64,000 nucleotides of DNA from Fredinandcohnia humi (GTDB lineage Bacteria > Bacillota > Bacilli > Bacillales > Bacillaceae_L): assembly GCF_001439915.1 (NCBI RefSeq), contig NZ_LMBW01000002.1, forward strand, positions 179,293-243,292, written 5' to 3'. Position 1 is the first letter of the stretch; each line of letters starts with the position of its first letter. Below the pieces are notes generated by a model. The model had not been told where the DNA came from and ran no database searches. It worked only from the letters and a program-made list of their open reading frames with translations. Below are positions 54,389 to 62,742 of the stretch, piece by piece. A program made the position numbers and the translations under genes.

Positions 54389-55798
54389 ATGAGTAAAATT
54401 ATTGAGGAAACCCTATCCAGTCAACTTTTTTTCTCCATCTTAGATAGTCTCTCGGACGGTATTTATATAACTGATAAGAAGGGTCTTACCCTGTGGTTAA
54501 ATAAATCCAGTGAAAACTTATGTGGAGCACCTAGATCGAAGTTAATTGGAATAAATGTGAAGACGTTGGAAGAACAAGGTGTCTTTTATCCATCCATTAC
54601 GATGATGGCATTTGAATCGGGAGAAACAGTCTCAGCTGTACAAACCCTTAGATCTGGTAGAAAAATACTCGTAACTGGTCATGTAATTCCAGATTCCGAA
54701 GGAAATACCGAATTTGTTATTGCACACTCCCGTGACATTTCAGAAACGATAAAGACTACCGCTCAATTAGAGGAAACGCAATTTCTTTTAAAAAGATACA
54801 TTGAGGAGTACCAAATCATAAACCGACAACAAAATCAAAAGCTTTCCAATCATATTTTTGTTGGGGAAAGTCGAGAATTTAATAACTTGTTAGAATTATT
54901 AAAGAAGGTAGCCGTTGTAGATTCAACCATAATAATTACCGGTGAAACAGGTGTAGGAAAAAGTTTAATCGCTGAATATATTCATAAACTTAGTCACCGT
55001 AGTAAAAAACCATTTATTCAAGTTAATTGCAGTGCTATCCCTGAATCATTAATAGAGTCCGAATTATTTGGTTATAAAAAAGGTGCCTTTACAGGAGCAA
55101 ATACTACTGGAAAAATTGGTCTTGTTAAAACAGCAGAGGGAGGAACCTTATTTTTAGATGAAATTGGCGACCTACCCTTCCACCTTCAATCAAAACTATT
55201 ATTGCTTTTGCAGAATAATACATATATGCCAATTGGAGATACAAAAAATTACGTTGCAAACGTGCGAATTATTGCAGCTACAAATTCAAATCTAATTGAA
55301 TCCATAAACCTAGGTAAATTCCGACGCGATTTATATTATAGGCTAAGTGTACTTCCAATACATGTTCCGGCTTTACGGGATCGGTCGGAAGATATTTTCC
55401 CTTTACTCCATTATTACTTAAAGAAGTGCAATCGAAAATATTATACAACGAAAAGTATATCGAATGATGTGCTCGATTTATTAAAAAACTACACTTGGCC
55501 AGGGAATATTAGAGAACTAGAAAATCTTGTAGAGAGAATGGTCATAATATCTAAAGCAGATATCATTCAGGTTCATGATTTACCTGAAGAAATCAGGAAC
55601 ACTAACAAATTTGAAAATTTATTTTCTTTTGAAAGTGCATTTTCCCTTAATGAAAAAATAAAACAAATTGAAACGGAATTAATCTTAAAAGCTTATCGGT
55701 TACATGGTACAACTAGAAAAGCAGCAGATGCCCTTGGAATTACACAGTCATCCCTAATGCGACGCGTAAAGAAATATGGGATTCAACTTCCAAAATAA
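54389..55798 (+). CDS. Sigma-54-dependent transcriptional activator with PAS domain
   Basis: A 469-residue enhancer-binding protein: PAS sensor (about residues 10-120, ILDSLSDGIYITDKKGLTLW), AAA+ ATPase (155-390) with Walker A GETGVGKS (185-192), the sigma-54 contact loop GAFTGA (232-237), Walker B TLFLDEIGD (253-261) and R-finger region FRRDLYYRLSVLPI, and a Fis-type HTH (about 425-465, TTRKAADALGITQSSLMRRV). GGGAGG precedes ATG 54389. It is divergent from the amino-acid ABC operon with the -24/-12 promoter, which it very probably activates together with SigL. Confidence 0.95.
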   Translation: MSKIIEETLSSQLFFSILDSLSDGIYITDKKGLTLWLNKSSENLCGAPRSKLIGINVKTLEEQGVFYPSITMMAFESGETVSAVQTLRSGRKILVTGHVIPDSEGNTEFVIAHSRDISETIKTTAQLEETQFLLKRYIEEYQIINRQQNQKLSNHIFVGESREFNNLLELLKKVAVVDSTIIITGETGVGKSLIAEYIHKLSHRSKKPFIQVNCSAIPESLIESELFGYKKGAFTGANTTGKIGLVKTAEGGTLFLDEIGDLPFHLQSKLLLLLQNNTYMPIGDTKNYVANVRIIAATNSNLIESINLGKFRRDLYYRLSVLPIHVPALRDRSEDIFPLLHYYLKKCNRKYYTTKSISNDVLDLLKNYTWPGNIRELENLVERMVIISKADIIQVHDLPEEIRNTNKFENLFSFESAFSLNEKIKQIETELILKAYRLHGTTRKAADALGITQSSLMRRVKKYGIQLPK

Positions 55799-55871
55799 AT
55801 AAGAGGATCCATATAAGGTCTACGAACCCTTGTATTGTTTGGTGAGATTTAATATTATCAAAAACAATGAG

Positions 55872-55899
55872 TGGGGGAGGTCAGAACCTGCCTCCCCCA
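55872..55899. terminator. Terminator after the sigma-54 activator
   Basis: TGGGGGAGG / CCTCCCCCA stem between convergent genes, 73 bp after the activator stop codon; no clear T-run follows. Confidence 0.7.
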
Positions 55900-55930
55900 T
55901 AACTACTCAAATGATGGGATGACCATTCCA

Positions 55931-57037
55931 TCACTTTTTTATTTTTATTTTCTCAGGTATAGTCATCCAGTACTCTGGGTCTTCTAAGCCAAGCCGCCAA
56001 ATCCCGATTCCTCGTAAGTTATATTTTTCTACCAGGTCTAGCTTATACTGCAGACTATCACTATTCTCGAACCAAACCTGATGGCTATGTTGTTCTGCAT
56101 CTACATAGCTGAAATGAGGTGTTTGCGAACGGGAGTCCCAACGAACTTTCGCTTTATATTTTGTTTTCTGAGCCATTACCTCTTCATATGAGCTATACTT
56201 GGCATCGGCTGCTGTTGTATCCCAGTCCCATCCATAACCTGCGATACCGAGTAAAATTTTTGATGGTGGGACCCTCTGTTTCAAAGCATAACGAATCGTT
56301 GCTTCTGTCCAATCGACTGATGCTGTTGACCCGGGTGTTGTTCTTGGGTTGTGTTCATCGTATGTCATAATCATTAACCCATCAGAATATTGACCAAGTT
56401 TTTCGTAATCAAACCACGGTGACCATGGATTAGCACGGGAATCACCTGTGTTTGCGGGGACTGAAATCGTAACTACTTTTCCATCACGATTTAGTGCATC
56501 AGACAATTCCTTTATCAGTTGGCTAAAGGAATCTCGGTCAGTCAAATTCAAATTTTCCATGTCGATATTAATGCCGTCATATTTAAACTTAGTCATTTCA
56601 TTACGTAGGTTCTGAATGAAAACATTCCGGTTTTCATCGTTATTAAGTACATTACTCGCTACCTGCTTCCCCTTCTCCACGGTTTCATAAAAGAGATTAT
56701 GTACAACCATATATACCTTTAGGTCTTTATCATGAGCACTCTGAATAACTTTTCTTTTATGTTCTGCTGTAACCGATTCTATTAGACTGCCTGGACGTTT
56801 ATCATCAAGCTTATACCAAAAAGGTGCAATGATGCTTAAACTGGCGAATTGCGAGTCAACTGTAGGTTGAGACCCTGGATACGTTCCTTCCTGTTCTGTG
56901 TAGAAACCTAAAACTTCACGAATAGTTTTATCATTTTTGTGTTCCTCTTTTCTTTGCAATTGACTACACGATGACATTAGTAATAAGGCCATGCTTAAAG
57001 AAATGATGGTGATTGCCCAATAACAATTCTTCGCCAT
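55931..57037 (-). CDS. GH18-family lipoprotein (YaaH/YdhD-type glycosidase)
   Basis: A 368-residue lipoprotein (lipobox LMSSC, Cys24) with a glycosyl hydrolase family 18 barrel: REVLGFYTEQEG, SLSIIAPFWYKL, the catalytic motif DGINIDME (Asp154-x4-Asp159-x-Glu161), GLMIMTYDEHNP and GIGIWRLGLEDPEYW. Bacillus relatives in this group (YaaH/SleL, YdhD) remove N-acetylglucosamine from spore cortex or act on cell-wall or chitin fragments. No LysM domain is present, so binding is by the lipid anchor alone. AGAAGGTG precedes ATG 57037. Confidence 0.92.
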   Translation of the reverse strand: MAKNCYWAITIISLSMALLLMSSCSQLQRKEEHKNDKTIREVLGFYTEQEGTYPGSQPTVDSQFASLSIIAPFWYKLDDKRPGSLIESVTAEHKRKVIQSAHDKDLKVYMVVHNLFYETVEKGKQVASNVLNNDENRNVFIQNLRNEMTKFKYDGINIDMENLNLTDRDSFSQLIKELSDALNRDGKVVTISVPANTGDSRANPWSPWFDYEKLGQYSDGLMIMTYDEHNPRTTPGSTASVDWTEATIRYALKQRVPPSKILLGIAGYGWDWDTTAADAKYSSYEEVMAQKTKYKAKVRWDSRSQTPHFSYVDAEQHSHQVWFENSDSLQYKLDLVEKYNLRGIGIWRLGLEDPEYWMTIPEKIKIKK

Positions 57038-57275
57038 AATACACCTTCTTCTAATTCGTATATCTCTTAAGATGATTAGAAAAGGTACAACTTATTCACG
57101 AATTGAATTTACACCCTTAAAGGATTTCGGGAAAAAGACCATTACAAGTTAATTTAAGTAGTTCGGTTTTGAAGAACAAAATGCATTTAGAAGGCAAAAT
57201 CTAAACAGAATTAGTAACCGAATTAACATTATAAATAACATAAAAATTGGCATAAAAAACGCTCATAGCAAAAAA

Positions 57276-57301
57276 ACCTGTGATTTTTATATTCACAGGT
57301 T
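57276..57301. terminator. Hairpin AACCTGTGA / TCACAGGTT
   Basis: Perfect 9-base stem with an 8-base loop, just after the remnant TetR gene (minus strand), followed by a T-rich run on that strand. Probably the former terminator of that gene. Confidence 0.65.
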
Positions 57302-57311
57302 CATTAAACAA

Positions 57312-57503
57312 TTTCTCTTTAATTTTATAGTGAAGGTACAATAGTCCAATGCTAATACCTGCTATAACTGCAATCTCCTGAATACTGGTTGCAGCAAAGA
57401 GTTTATTGCAGCAGAATGGATTTTATTTTTAGTAGCAGTCTCATTGCCTCATATTGTTCTTTAGTTCTAGGCGGGAATTCTCCCTCCTTTTTGCTTTTTC
57501 CAT
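57312..57503 (-). pseudogene. TetR-family regulator ghost
   Basis: Minus-strand frames together give EGEFPPRTKEQYEAMRL, NKIHSAAI, TSIQEIAVIAGISIGLLYLHY and KIKEKL, the helix-turn-helix of a TetR-family regulator. The pieces lie in different frames: one break is in the A5 run next to ATG 57503, another near 57430 and a third near 57390. The ligand-binding domain is absent. No intact TetR gene exists in the window. Confidence 0.8.
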
Positions 57504-57522
57504 TATCTTAAAGAAACATATG

Positions 57523-58137
57523 TTACTTTTTTACGTATTTTAAAGACAAAAAATTATTGATTCCAATTTTCTTAGCCCTAATTTCTGGAAGAGGCTTTCT
57601 TTTGTACTCTTCAAATCCCAATTTGTTATATAAGTTCATTGCCGAAATAGTCGTATCTGCAACCTCTTCAATGACATAATCATTGTACGTAGTGTTTTCA
57701 ATGATATGCTTTATGATTTGAGATGCTACACCCTGTCCTCTAAATTCTGAAGCTGTTCCAACAAACTCAATCGACCCTGCATTGGGAGGAAATTCTTCAA
57801 AAGGCGCTTCAAATTCCTTCTTTAGAAAGATCCCTGCCATGCTTCCCTTGAAAAACCCTAGATGCTTCCTTAATTCCATTTTATTTAATCGAACCGATCT
57901 ATCGGCACCATCTGTGCATGCTGACATTCCAGCAATTTTTTTATTAGCTATCGCTACATAAAATTGATTCAAAACAAACATATGGGCAAAAGCTTTTGCA
58001 ATTTTATTTTTATCCTTTGAAAAAAACACGAGCCATTGTGAGAAGCCTTCCGAAAAAATCTCAGACATTTGTTTCCTCACATCAAAATCCACTTTATCTG
58101 CTTTCACAATAATAAATTTATAATTTTCAGATTCCAT
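57523..58137 (-). CDS. GNAT family N-acetyltransferase
   Basis: A 204-residue protein. The GNAT core is C-terminal: SIEFVGTASEFRGQGVASQIIKH (acetyl-CoA loop RGQGVA, about 135) and NLYNKLGFEEYKRKPLPE. The N-terminal half (FSEGFSQWLVFFSKDKNKIA) is a conserved extra part of one GNAT subgroup in Bacillus. The substrate is unknown. ATG 58137 has only a weak ribosome binding site. Confidence 0.87.
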   Translation of the reverse strand: MESENYKFIIVKADKVDFDVRKQMSEIFSEGFSQWLVFFSKDKNKIAKAFAHMFVLNQFYVAIANKKIAGMSACTDGADRSVRLNKMELRKHLGFFKGSMAGIFLKKEFEAPFEEFPPNAGSIEFVGTASEFRGQGVASQIIKHIIENTTYNDYVIEEVADTTISAMNLYNKLGFEEYKRKPLPEIRAKKIGINNFLSLKYVKK

Positions 58138-58593
58138 ATATTAAAATAAGAACTTTCCTATATTGTTATTCCTTTTCAATAAAAACACTCCTTACATTTC
58201 TCATTCTTATATAACCTTCATAAACTGCACTGTTACTTGAAAAAGGAAGAAGCATACCGTTCTTTCAGTAACGCACCCAATAGTTTAAGTACATTTGTTC
58301 ACAAACTTTAGATTCAACTTCAATTATTACAGGAATGCTGCACCGTTTATATAATAAGAAAAAGATCTCCTCGTTATTTAAGAAAGCAGCTTACTGTACA
58401 AAAAAAGACCACCCTTATTATTTAAGTACAGCATCTGTTATTTTTGTGCATATTTCTTACAAAATAAAAAAGCTAACTCATTCAAGCGTTTCTGATATTA
58501 CTTAAAGATGTCTTTCACTTTTGGAATTAAGTATTCTAACTATTTAATCTTCATAGTCGAATGGTGTTTATTCGTAAAACAAACCTTTTTTAT
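58138..58593. other. 456-bp intergenic region with one repeat copy
   Basis: Nothing coding was seen. The string at 58269-58291 recurs at 59323-59345 and the surroundings are roughly parallel, so this may be a decayed repeat element. Confidence 0.45.
58269..58291. repeat. Repeat copy A, TAACGCACCC(A)ATAGTTTAAGTA
   Basis: 22 of 23 bases match 59323-59345. In copy B a hairpin GCGTTA...TAACGC with a T-run on the minus strand adjoins; here the left arm is decayed. Confidence 0.7.
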
Positions 58594-59097
58594 CTAAAGA
58601 TCACGCATGTTCCAAACAAGTTCTCCATTCTCGTCCCATATACTATGGTGGCGAATGAAACCAATCTTTTCAAGAACTCGAAAGGAAGCAATATTCCAAG
58701 AACGCACAGTAGACCACAGACGTCGCCGTCCAGTTGCGACCGCAGCTTCTATAATAGCCGATGCTGCTTCAGTCGCATAGCCATTACCGTGGACTCTTTG
58801 GAACAGTTCGTAGGCGATTTCAGGCTCTTCTAGAGTAGAACGACCGATAATTAACCCGCAATATCCAATAAAATCTCCATCCTCTTTGCGTCGGATCGTG
58901 AGTAGACTTATACCACTTTCCAGTGCTCTGTCGCGAAAACTGATAACTTTTTTGTGAGCAGCGTCAAGAGTTGGCTTTGCAATGCCCCGTTCCCCAACAA
59001 GTTCCCTATACCAGGATGCATCTGATTCCTCCCACATACTCAAGTAGAGCCGTTCAGTTATTATTTCAAAATTCATTGACGAGAATCTATTTGTCAT
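58594..59097 (-). CDS. GNAT acetyltransferase, RimJ/RimL-like
   Basis: A 167-residue protein of the ribosomal-protein-alanine acetyltransferase-like group: ITERLYLSMWEESDASWY at the N-terminus, FIGYCGLIIGRST, EIAYELFQRVHGNGYATEAA (acetyl-CoA loop HGNGYA) and NIASFRVLEKIGFIRHH. RimJ/RimL themselves acetylate ribosomal proteins, but most relatives act on unknown small molecules or antibiotics. AGGAGGT is six bases before ATG 59097. Confidence 0.9.
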   Translation of the reverse strand: MTNRFSSMNFEIITERLYLSMWEESDASWYRELVGERGIAKPTLDAAHKKVISFRDRALESGISLLTIRRKEDGDFIGYCGLIIGRSTLEEPEIAYELFQRVHGNGYATEAASAIIEAAVATGRRRLWSTVRSWNIASFRVLEKIGFIRHHSIWDENGELVWNMRDL

Positions 59098-59627
59098 TTT
59101 ATAACCTCCTTTTCAAGTCATGATATTCTCACGAGAAACATTTTATTTTACTTGTTAGTCGAAAATTAAATTAATGTTCATAAAAACATGTTTCAATATT
59201 AGTTTCGAAAAAACCCTTTAATTATCTCTACTAATTCCTTACTTAAAATTAATTTCATTCTTTAATAAATCTGCCCGTTATCTTAATAACTTCAACAAAA
59301 AAAGCGTTAATCCTTCTTCGAATAACGCACCCTATAGTTTAAGTAGAAACCTTCACAATAACTTCTACCATTAACATAATCCAATCCCTAAAATGTGTTT
59401 CTAGACTCCTGTACAATAAAAAAGACGCCTTCTTATTAAAGAAAAGCGCCCTTTAATTGAAGATCGTGCAACAATAATTTTAGATAAATAGATGCCTATG
59501 ATATTGCACAAAAGTCCATTAGCCTAAGTAATGTCTGTAATAATTTGTAATAAAGATTCATTTTTAATATTCCTTTTTGGGTATATTCAGAAAGAATATT
59601 GATTAAAAGGAGTTGGGAGAATAAGAG
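59098..59627. other. 530-bp intergenic region with repeat copy B
   Basis: No gene. It contains the hairpin around 59303-59327 with T-run on the minus strand and repeat copy B; the ArsR-type gene promoter must be near 59560-59610. Confidence 0.5.
59323..59345. repeat. Repeat copy B, TAACGCACCC(T)ATAGTTTAAGTA
   Basis: Copy of 58269-58291. The TAACGC at its left end pairs with GCGTTA at 59304, forming a terminator-like hairpin reading leftward. Confidence 0.7.
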
Positions 59628-59966
59628 ATGGATTATACAACAATCTTAAGCGCTCTTGCCGAGCCCAGTAGGTTACAGATTGTTGAATTACTTCGTAAGG
59701 GCCCACTAACAGTGGGAGAAATAGCAGACCATATTCATATTCGTCAGCCTCAAGCATCTAAACATCTCCGTGTACTACATGAAGCAGGAATGGTGGAGTT
59801 TGATGCAGAAGCGAATCGTCGAATCTACAAGCTGAGATCAGAGCCCTTCAAAGCCTTAGATTTATGGCTGAAAGAATACCGTGACATTTGGAAAGAAAAA
59901 TTCGACAACTTGGATCGTTATTTGGAGGATCTGCAAAAAAGAGAAAATAAAGAGAATGAAAACTAA
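59628..59966 (+). CDS. ArsR family transcriptional regulator
   Basis: A 112-residue winged-helix protein: ILSALAEPSRLQIVELLRKG, IADHIHIRQPQASKHLRVLH (recognition helix) and VEFDAEANRRIYKLR as wing. No metal-binding Cys pair (ELCVC) is present, so it is not a metal sensor; it belongs to the group coupled to SRPBCC proteins. ATG 59628 follows GGAGTTGGGAG. It is 19 bp upstream of the SRPBCC gene and should control it. Confidence 0.92.
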   Translation: MDYTTILSALAEPSRLQIVELLRKGPLTVGEIADHIHIRQPQASKHLRVLHEAGMVEFDAEANRRIYKLRSEPFKALDLWLKEYRDIWKEKFDNLDRYLEDLQKRENKENEN

Positions 59967-59985
59967 AATTATTGGAGGAATCACA

Positions 59986-60471
59986 ATGTCAACTCAAATC
60001 AAAATCACTCATACTTTCAATGCTCCACGTGAACTTGTGTTTAAGGCATTAATTAAATCGGAACACCTAATGAATTGGTGGGGGCCAAAAGGATGGACAT
60101 TCAAGGTTTCTAAATCGGATTTCCGTCCGGGCGGTGTCTTTCACTACAGCCAGAGACCTGCTGACGGCAACGTAATGTGGGTTAAATTTGTATACAGTGA
60201 AATTATTGCACCAGAGAAAATTGTTTACACCAGTTTCTTTTCTGATGAAGAAGGTAACACTGTACGTGCACCCTTTGACGCAAATTGGCCAATGGAAACC
60301 CTGAATACCATTACGTTAACCGAGGACGAAGATAAAACAACTCTTACAATGATTGTGGCTCCCGTATCTCCGACTGAGGAAGAGATCAAAACCTTCGAGG
60401 ATTCAAAAGAGATGGCTCAGGAAGGTTATTCCGGAACCTTTGATCAATTAGATGAATACCTAACAAAGTAA
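59986..60471 (+). CDS. SRPBCC/AHSA1-type START-fold protein
   Basis: A 161-residue protein of the AHSA1/activator of Hsp90-like SRPBCC group: HTFNAPRELVFKALIKSEHL, MNWWGPKGWTFKVSKSDFRP, VWVKFVYSEIIAPEKIVYTS and TLTMIVAPVSPTEEE. The helix-grip cavity binds a small hydrophobic ligand. GGAGG lies before ATG 59986; the reading frame extends upstream across the ArsR gene but only as a shadow. With the preceding ArsR gene it forms a two-gene operon that is very common in Bacillus, physiological role unknown. Terminator at 60494. Confidence 0.92.
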   Translation: MSTQIKITHTFNAPRELVFKALIKSEHLMNWWGPKGWTFKVSKSDFRPGGVFHYSQRPADGNVMWVKFVYSEIIAPEKIVYTSFFSDEEGNTVRAPFDANWPMETLNTITLTEDEDKTTLTMIVAPVSPTEEEIKTFEDSKEMAQEGYSGTFDQLDEYLTK

Positions 60472-60797
60472 TAAGTCGTTTCAAATAGCCACAACAAAAA
60501 CACCGACCACCGGTGTTTTTTGTTATTTATGACTATCCCTTCTTTAGCTTAACAATAATCAGTTTCAAAATTTCATCGTTCGTAAAATAAGTTACTCTGC
60601 AATCTGGCCCGATTGCCGAAGATCAAGATAATAATCATGATTCCTGCCTTTAGCTTGTTGAACTAAACCAGCTAATAGGATGTCAATATTTTTCTGTAAA
60701 ATTGTTATGTACTTAATGATATACTAAAAGTGCTTATGCCCAAAAACTTTCCTATTCCGTAATGGAAGGTTTTTCATGTATTGCTTAATAGTCACTT
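60472..60797. other. Intergenic stretch next to IS110
   Basis: Apart from the terminator there is no gene. The right part must hold one end of the IS110 element. IS110 has no obvious terminal repeats, so the border cannot be fixed by eye. Confidence 0.45.
60494..60522 (+). terminator. Terminator of the arsR-SRPBCC operon
   Basis: AAAAACACCG / CGGTGTTTTT stem with TTTTTTG, 23 bp after the SRPBCC stop. Confidence 0.88.
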
Positions 60798-61999
60798 TTA
60801 TTCTAAATCAAGGAAAGTTTCTTTACGTTTTAGTAAGGCATAAATCCAATGAATAAGTTTGTTTATACATGCAATCACAGCTACTTTAAAGGGCTTTCCT
60901 TCATCTCGCTTTCTATCATAGAACTCTTTTAACTTCTTATTGCGAGAGCCCCTAATTCCACAGAGAACAGCCATATATAATGCATGTCGTAACCTACTTG
61001 AACCTCTTTTGGTAATCCGATTTATCGTTGCTGTAAATTTACCAGACGAATGTACACTCGGATCAATTCCAGAGAAGGCAACCAGTTTTTTAGGATGATT
61101 AAACCCCTCAATCTCACCAATTTCAGAAAGAATCGTTGCAGCGATTTTTTTACCAATCCCAGAGATTGATTTGATAATCTTATATTCTTCTATTTCTCCT
61201 GCCAGGGCATCTATTTGAGCATCTAACTTTGCTAGATGCTCTTGGTACTGGAGAAGCATCTGAATATACATTTCAAGACTTATCAAATGACTTTGATACA
61301 ATATATTTTTGAATGGATTACGCTGTGCCGCTTCAATCAGTTTCTTCGCCCTTTCATGTGCCCAACGTTCTGAACGAGTTATACATAACCCCGCAATCTT
61401 ATCTGTTAAATTACGCTCCCCAGCTTGTAACACGGATTCGGATGTTTTAAACTCCAATAAAGTATTTAAAGAGACTTTCGAATAAATATCTCCAATACCC
61501 CTTTATATTCAGGGAAAACTTGATCTAATATGGCATGGAACTGTAATTTAGCTTGCACATACAGACCCGTAATTGTTTCGTGTTGTCTAGTTAGATTACG
61601 AAGGTTTAAGAGTTGAATACCCCTTTTCTTATAAGGTTCCAAATCCTCTTTGTAATACAACTCACATAAGTGAAAAGCATCAATCGCATCTGTTTTCACC
61701 TTTCGCAAGCTCGATTTTTTTGCCTGATAAGACAGTAATGGATTGACCATAATATACAAGTAATTCTGTTCCTCTAAAAACTGAATTATAGGAGCGTGAT
61801 AATGACCCGTTGATTCCAATATTACCGTTGGCTCCAACCCTGATTCATTTTCTACCTCTTTTAAAAAATGAAGTAAGGAATCTAAAGCCTCATTGGTGTG
61901 CAATACTTTAAAACTTTTTCTGTAAGGCTTACCCTTATCTAAAAATGCTTGGACTTGACTTTCCCCTCTTGAAACATCCAGACCAACTACTGGATTCAT
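60798..61999 (-). mobile_element. IS110-family transposase, split by frameshift
   Basis: ATG 61999 (after GAGGAAGAG) opens the N-terminal RuvC-like DEDD part: NPVVGLDVSRGESQVQAFLD (first Asp), VILESTGHYHAPII (Glu) and KVKTDAIDAFHLCELYY (Asp-Asp). The frame ends at 61466, while the C-terminal transposase_20 part (IISGIGKKIAATILSEIGEI, FSGIDPSVHSSGKFTATI, RGSSRLRHALYMAVLCG with the catalytic Ser) continues one frame over to 60798. A one-base change near 61470-61480 explains the split. It is likely inactive unless read by frameshifting, which IS110 elements do not normally need. Confidence 0.92.
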
Positions 62000-62200
62000 T
62001 ATTTATCTCTTCCTCTCACAATTTATTTACCAGTAACCCCTATTCCACCTTGAAGTATCATAGCTTCGCTTGTTAAACGAGATCTAGGTCCCAACCAGCC
62101 TCAAACATGTTTCTACAAGTAGGGGGCGGACAGTTTAGTTGACGGGATCAATGCCCCACGGACCCGTACGTCCTACCCTGGCTACTGCTATAATAGAATC
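62000..62200 (-). other. IS110 upstream non-coding end, candidate bridge RNA region
   Basis: No gene is seen. In IS110-group elements with the non-coding segment before the transposase, that segment encodes a structured bridge RNA that pairs with donor and target DNA. About 200 non-coding bases precede ATG 61999 here. I see local hairpin potential but cannot fold it reliably by eye. Confidence 0.35.
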
Positions 62201-62322
62201 TATTAAAAAAAGGTCAACCAGTAAAATAAACTGTACCCTATAGAGTAGACACTTAAAAAAGGTCTGCCCTATAGGGTACTTTTTTGTATAATGAACAAAA
62301 CGGGGAATCGGGGAATAATAAA

Positions 62323-62742
62323 ATGACAAAAAAACACTTTTCAGAGAAAGAAATTAAATTACTTTCTAATAATCCATATGCTAAATCTGTTAGTTCAAAA
62401 GGTATTACTTATTCAGATGAATTTAAAAGAATATTGATAGCTGAAACAGAGGATGGAAAGACACCTAGACAGGTTTTTGAAGACCACGGTTTTGATGTTG
62501 AACTGATTGGAATAGTCAGAGTTCATAGGGCTGCCTATAGGTGGAGAAAAGCATTTAAAGAATCTGGGGTATTGGGATTACAGGATACACGTACGACCAA
62601 TTCTGGGAGACCGTCTGAAAAAGAACTTTCACTAGAAGAAAAAAACGCAAAGTTAGAGGCTCAGATTCATCTTCTTCGTGCGGAGAACGAGTTGTTAAAA
62701 AAGTTAGAGATGATCGAAAGGGGAGTGAAGATAAACAAGTAA
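62323..62742 (+). CDS. IS3 OrfA (helix-turn-helix protein)
   Basis: A 139-residue DNA-binding protein: KHFSEKEIKLLSNNPYAKSV, then an HTH (FEDHGFDVELIGIVRVHRAAYRW), RKAFKESGVLGLQDT and a leucine-zipper tail (LEEKNAKLEAQIHLLRAENE, LLKKLEMIE). ATG 62323 follows GGGGAATAA. The slippery heptamer A-AAA-AAG (62697-62703) is in the correct phase near the end, and the stop TAA overlaps the ATG of orfB. Confidence 0.93.
   Translation: MTKKHFSEKEIKLLSNNPYAKSVSSKGITYSDEFKRILIAETEDGKTPRQVFEDHGFDVELIGIVRVHRAAYRWRKAFKESGVLGLQDTRTTNSGRPSEKELSLEEKNAKLEAQIHLLRAENELLKKLEMIERGVKINK
62697..62703 (+). promoter_or_regulatory. -1 ribosomal frameshift site A_AAA_AAG
   Basis: In frame with orfA as TTA-AAA-AAG. A -1 slip leads into a frame without stops that joins OrfB upstream of its ATG (KVRDDRKGSEDKQ then VMVSAEQKF), giving the OrfAB transposase of IS3 elements. 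An AAAGGGGAG sequence lies 15 bases downstream. Confidence 0.75.

Noticed and set aside
62135-62329. 64-codon minus-strand frame across the IS3 left end
   Set aside because: Spans the IS border and lacks a ribosome binding site; not a gene.
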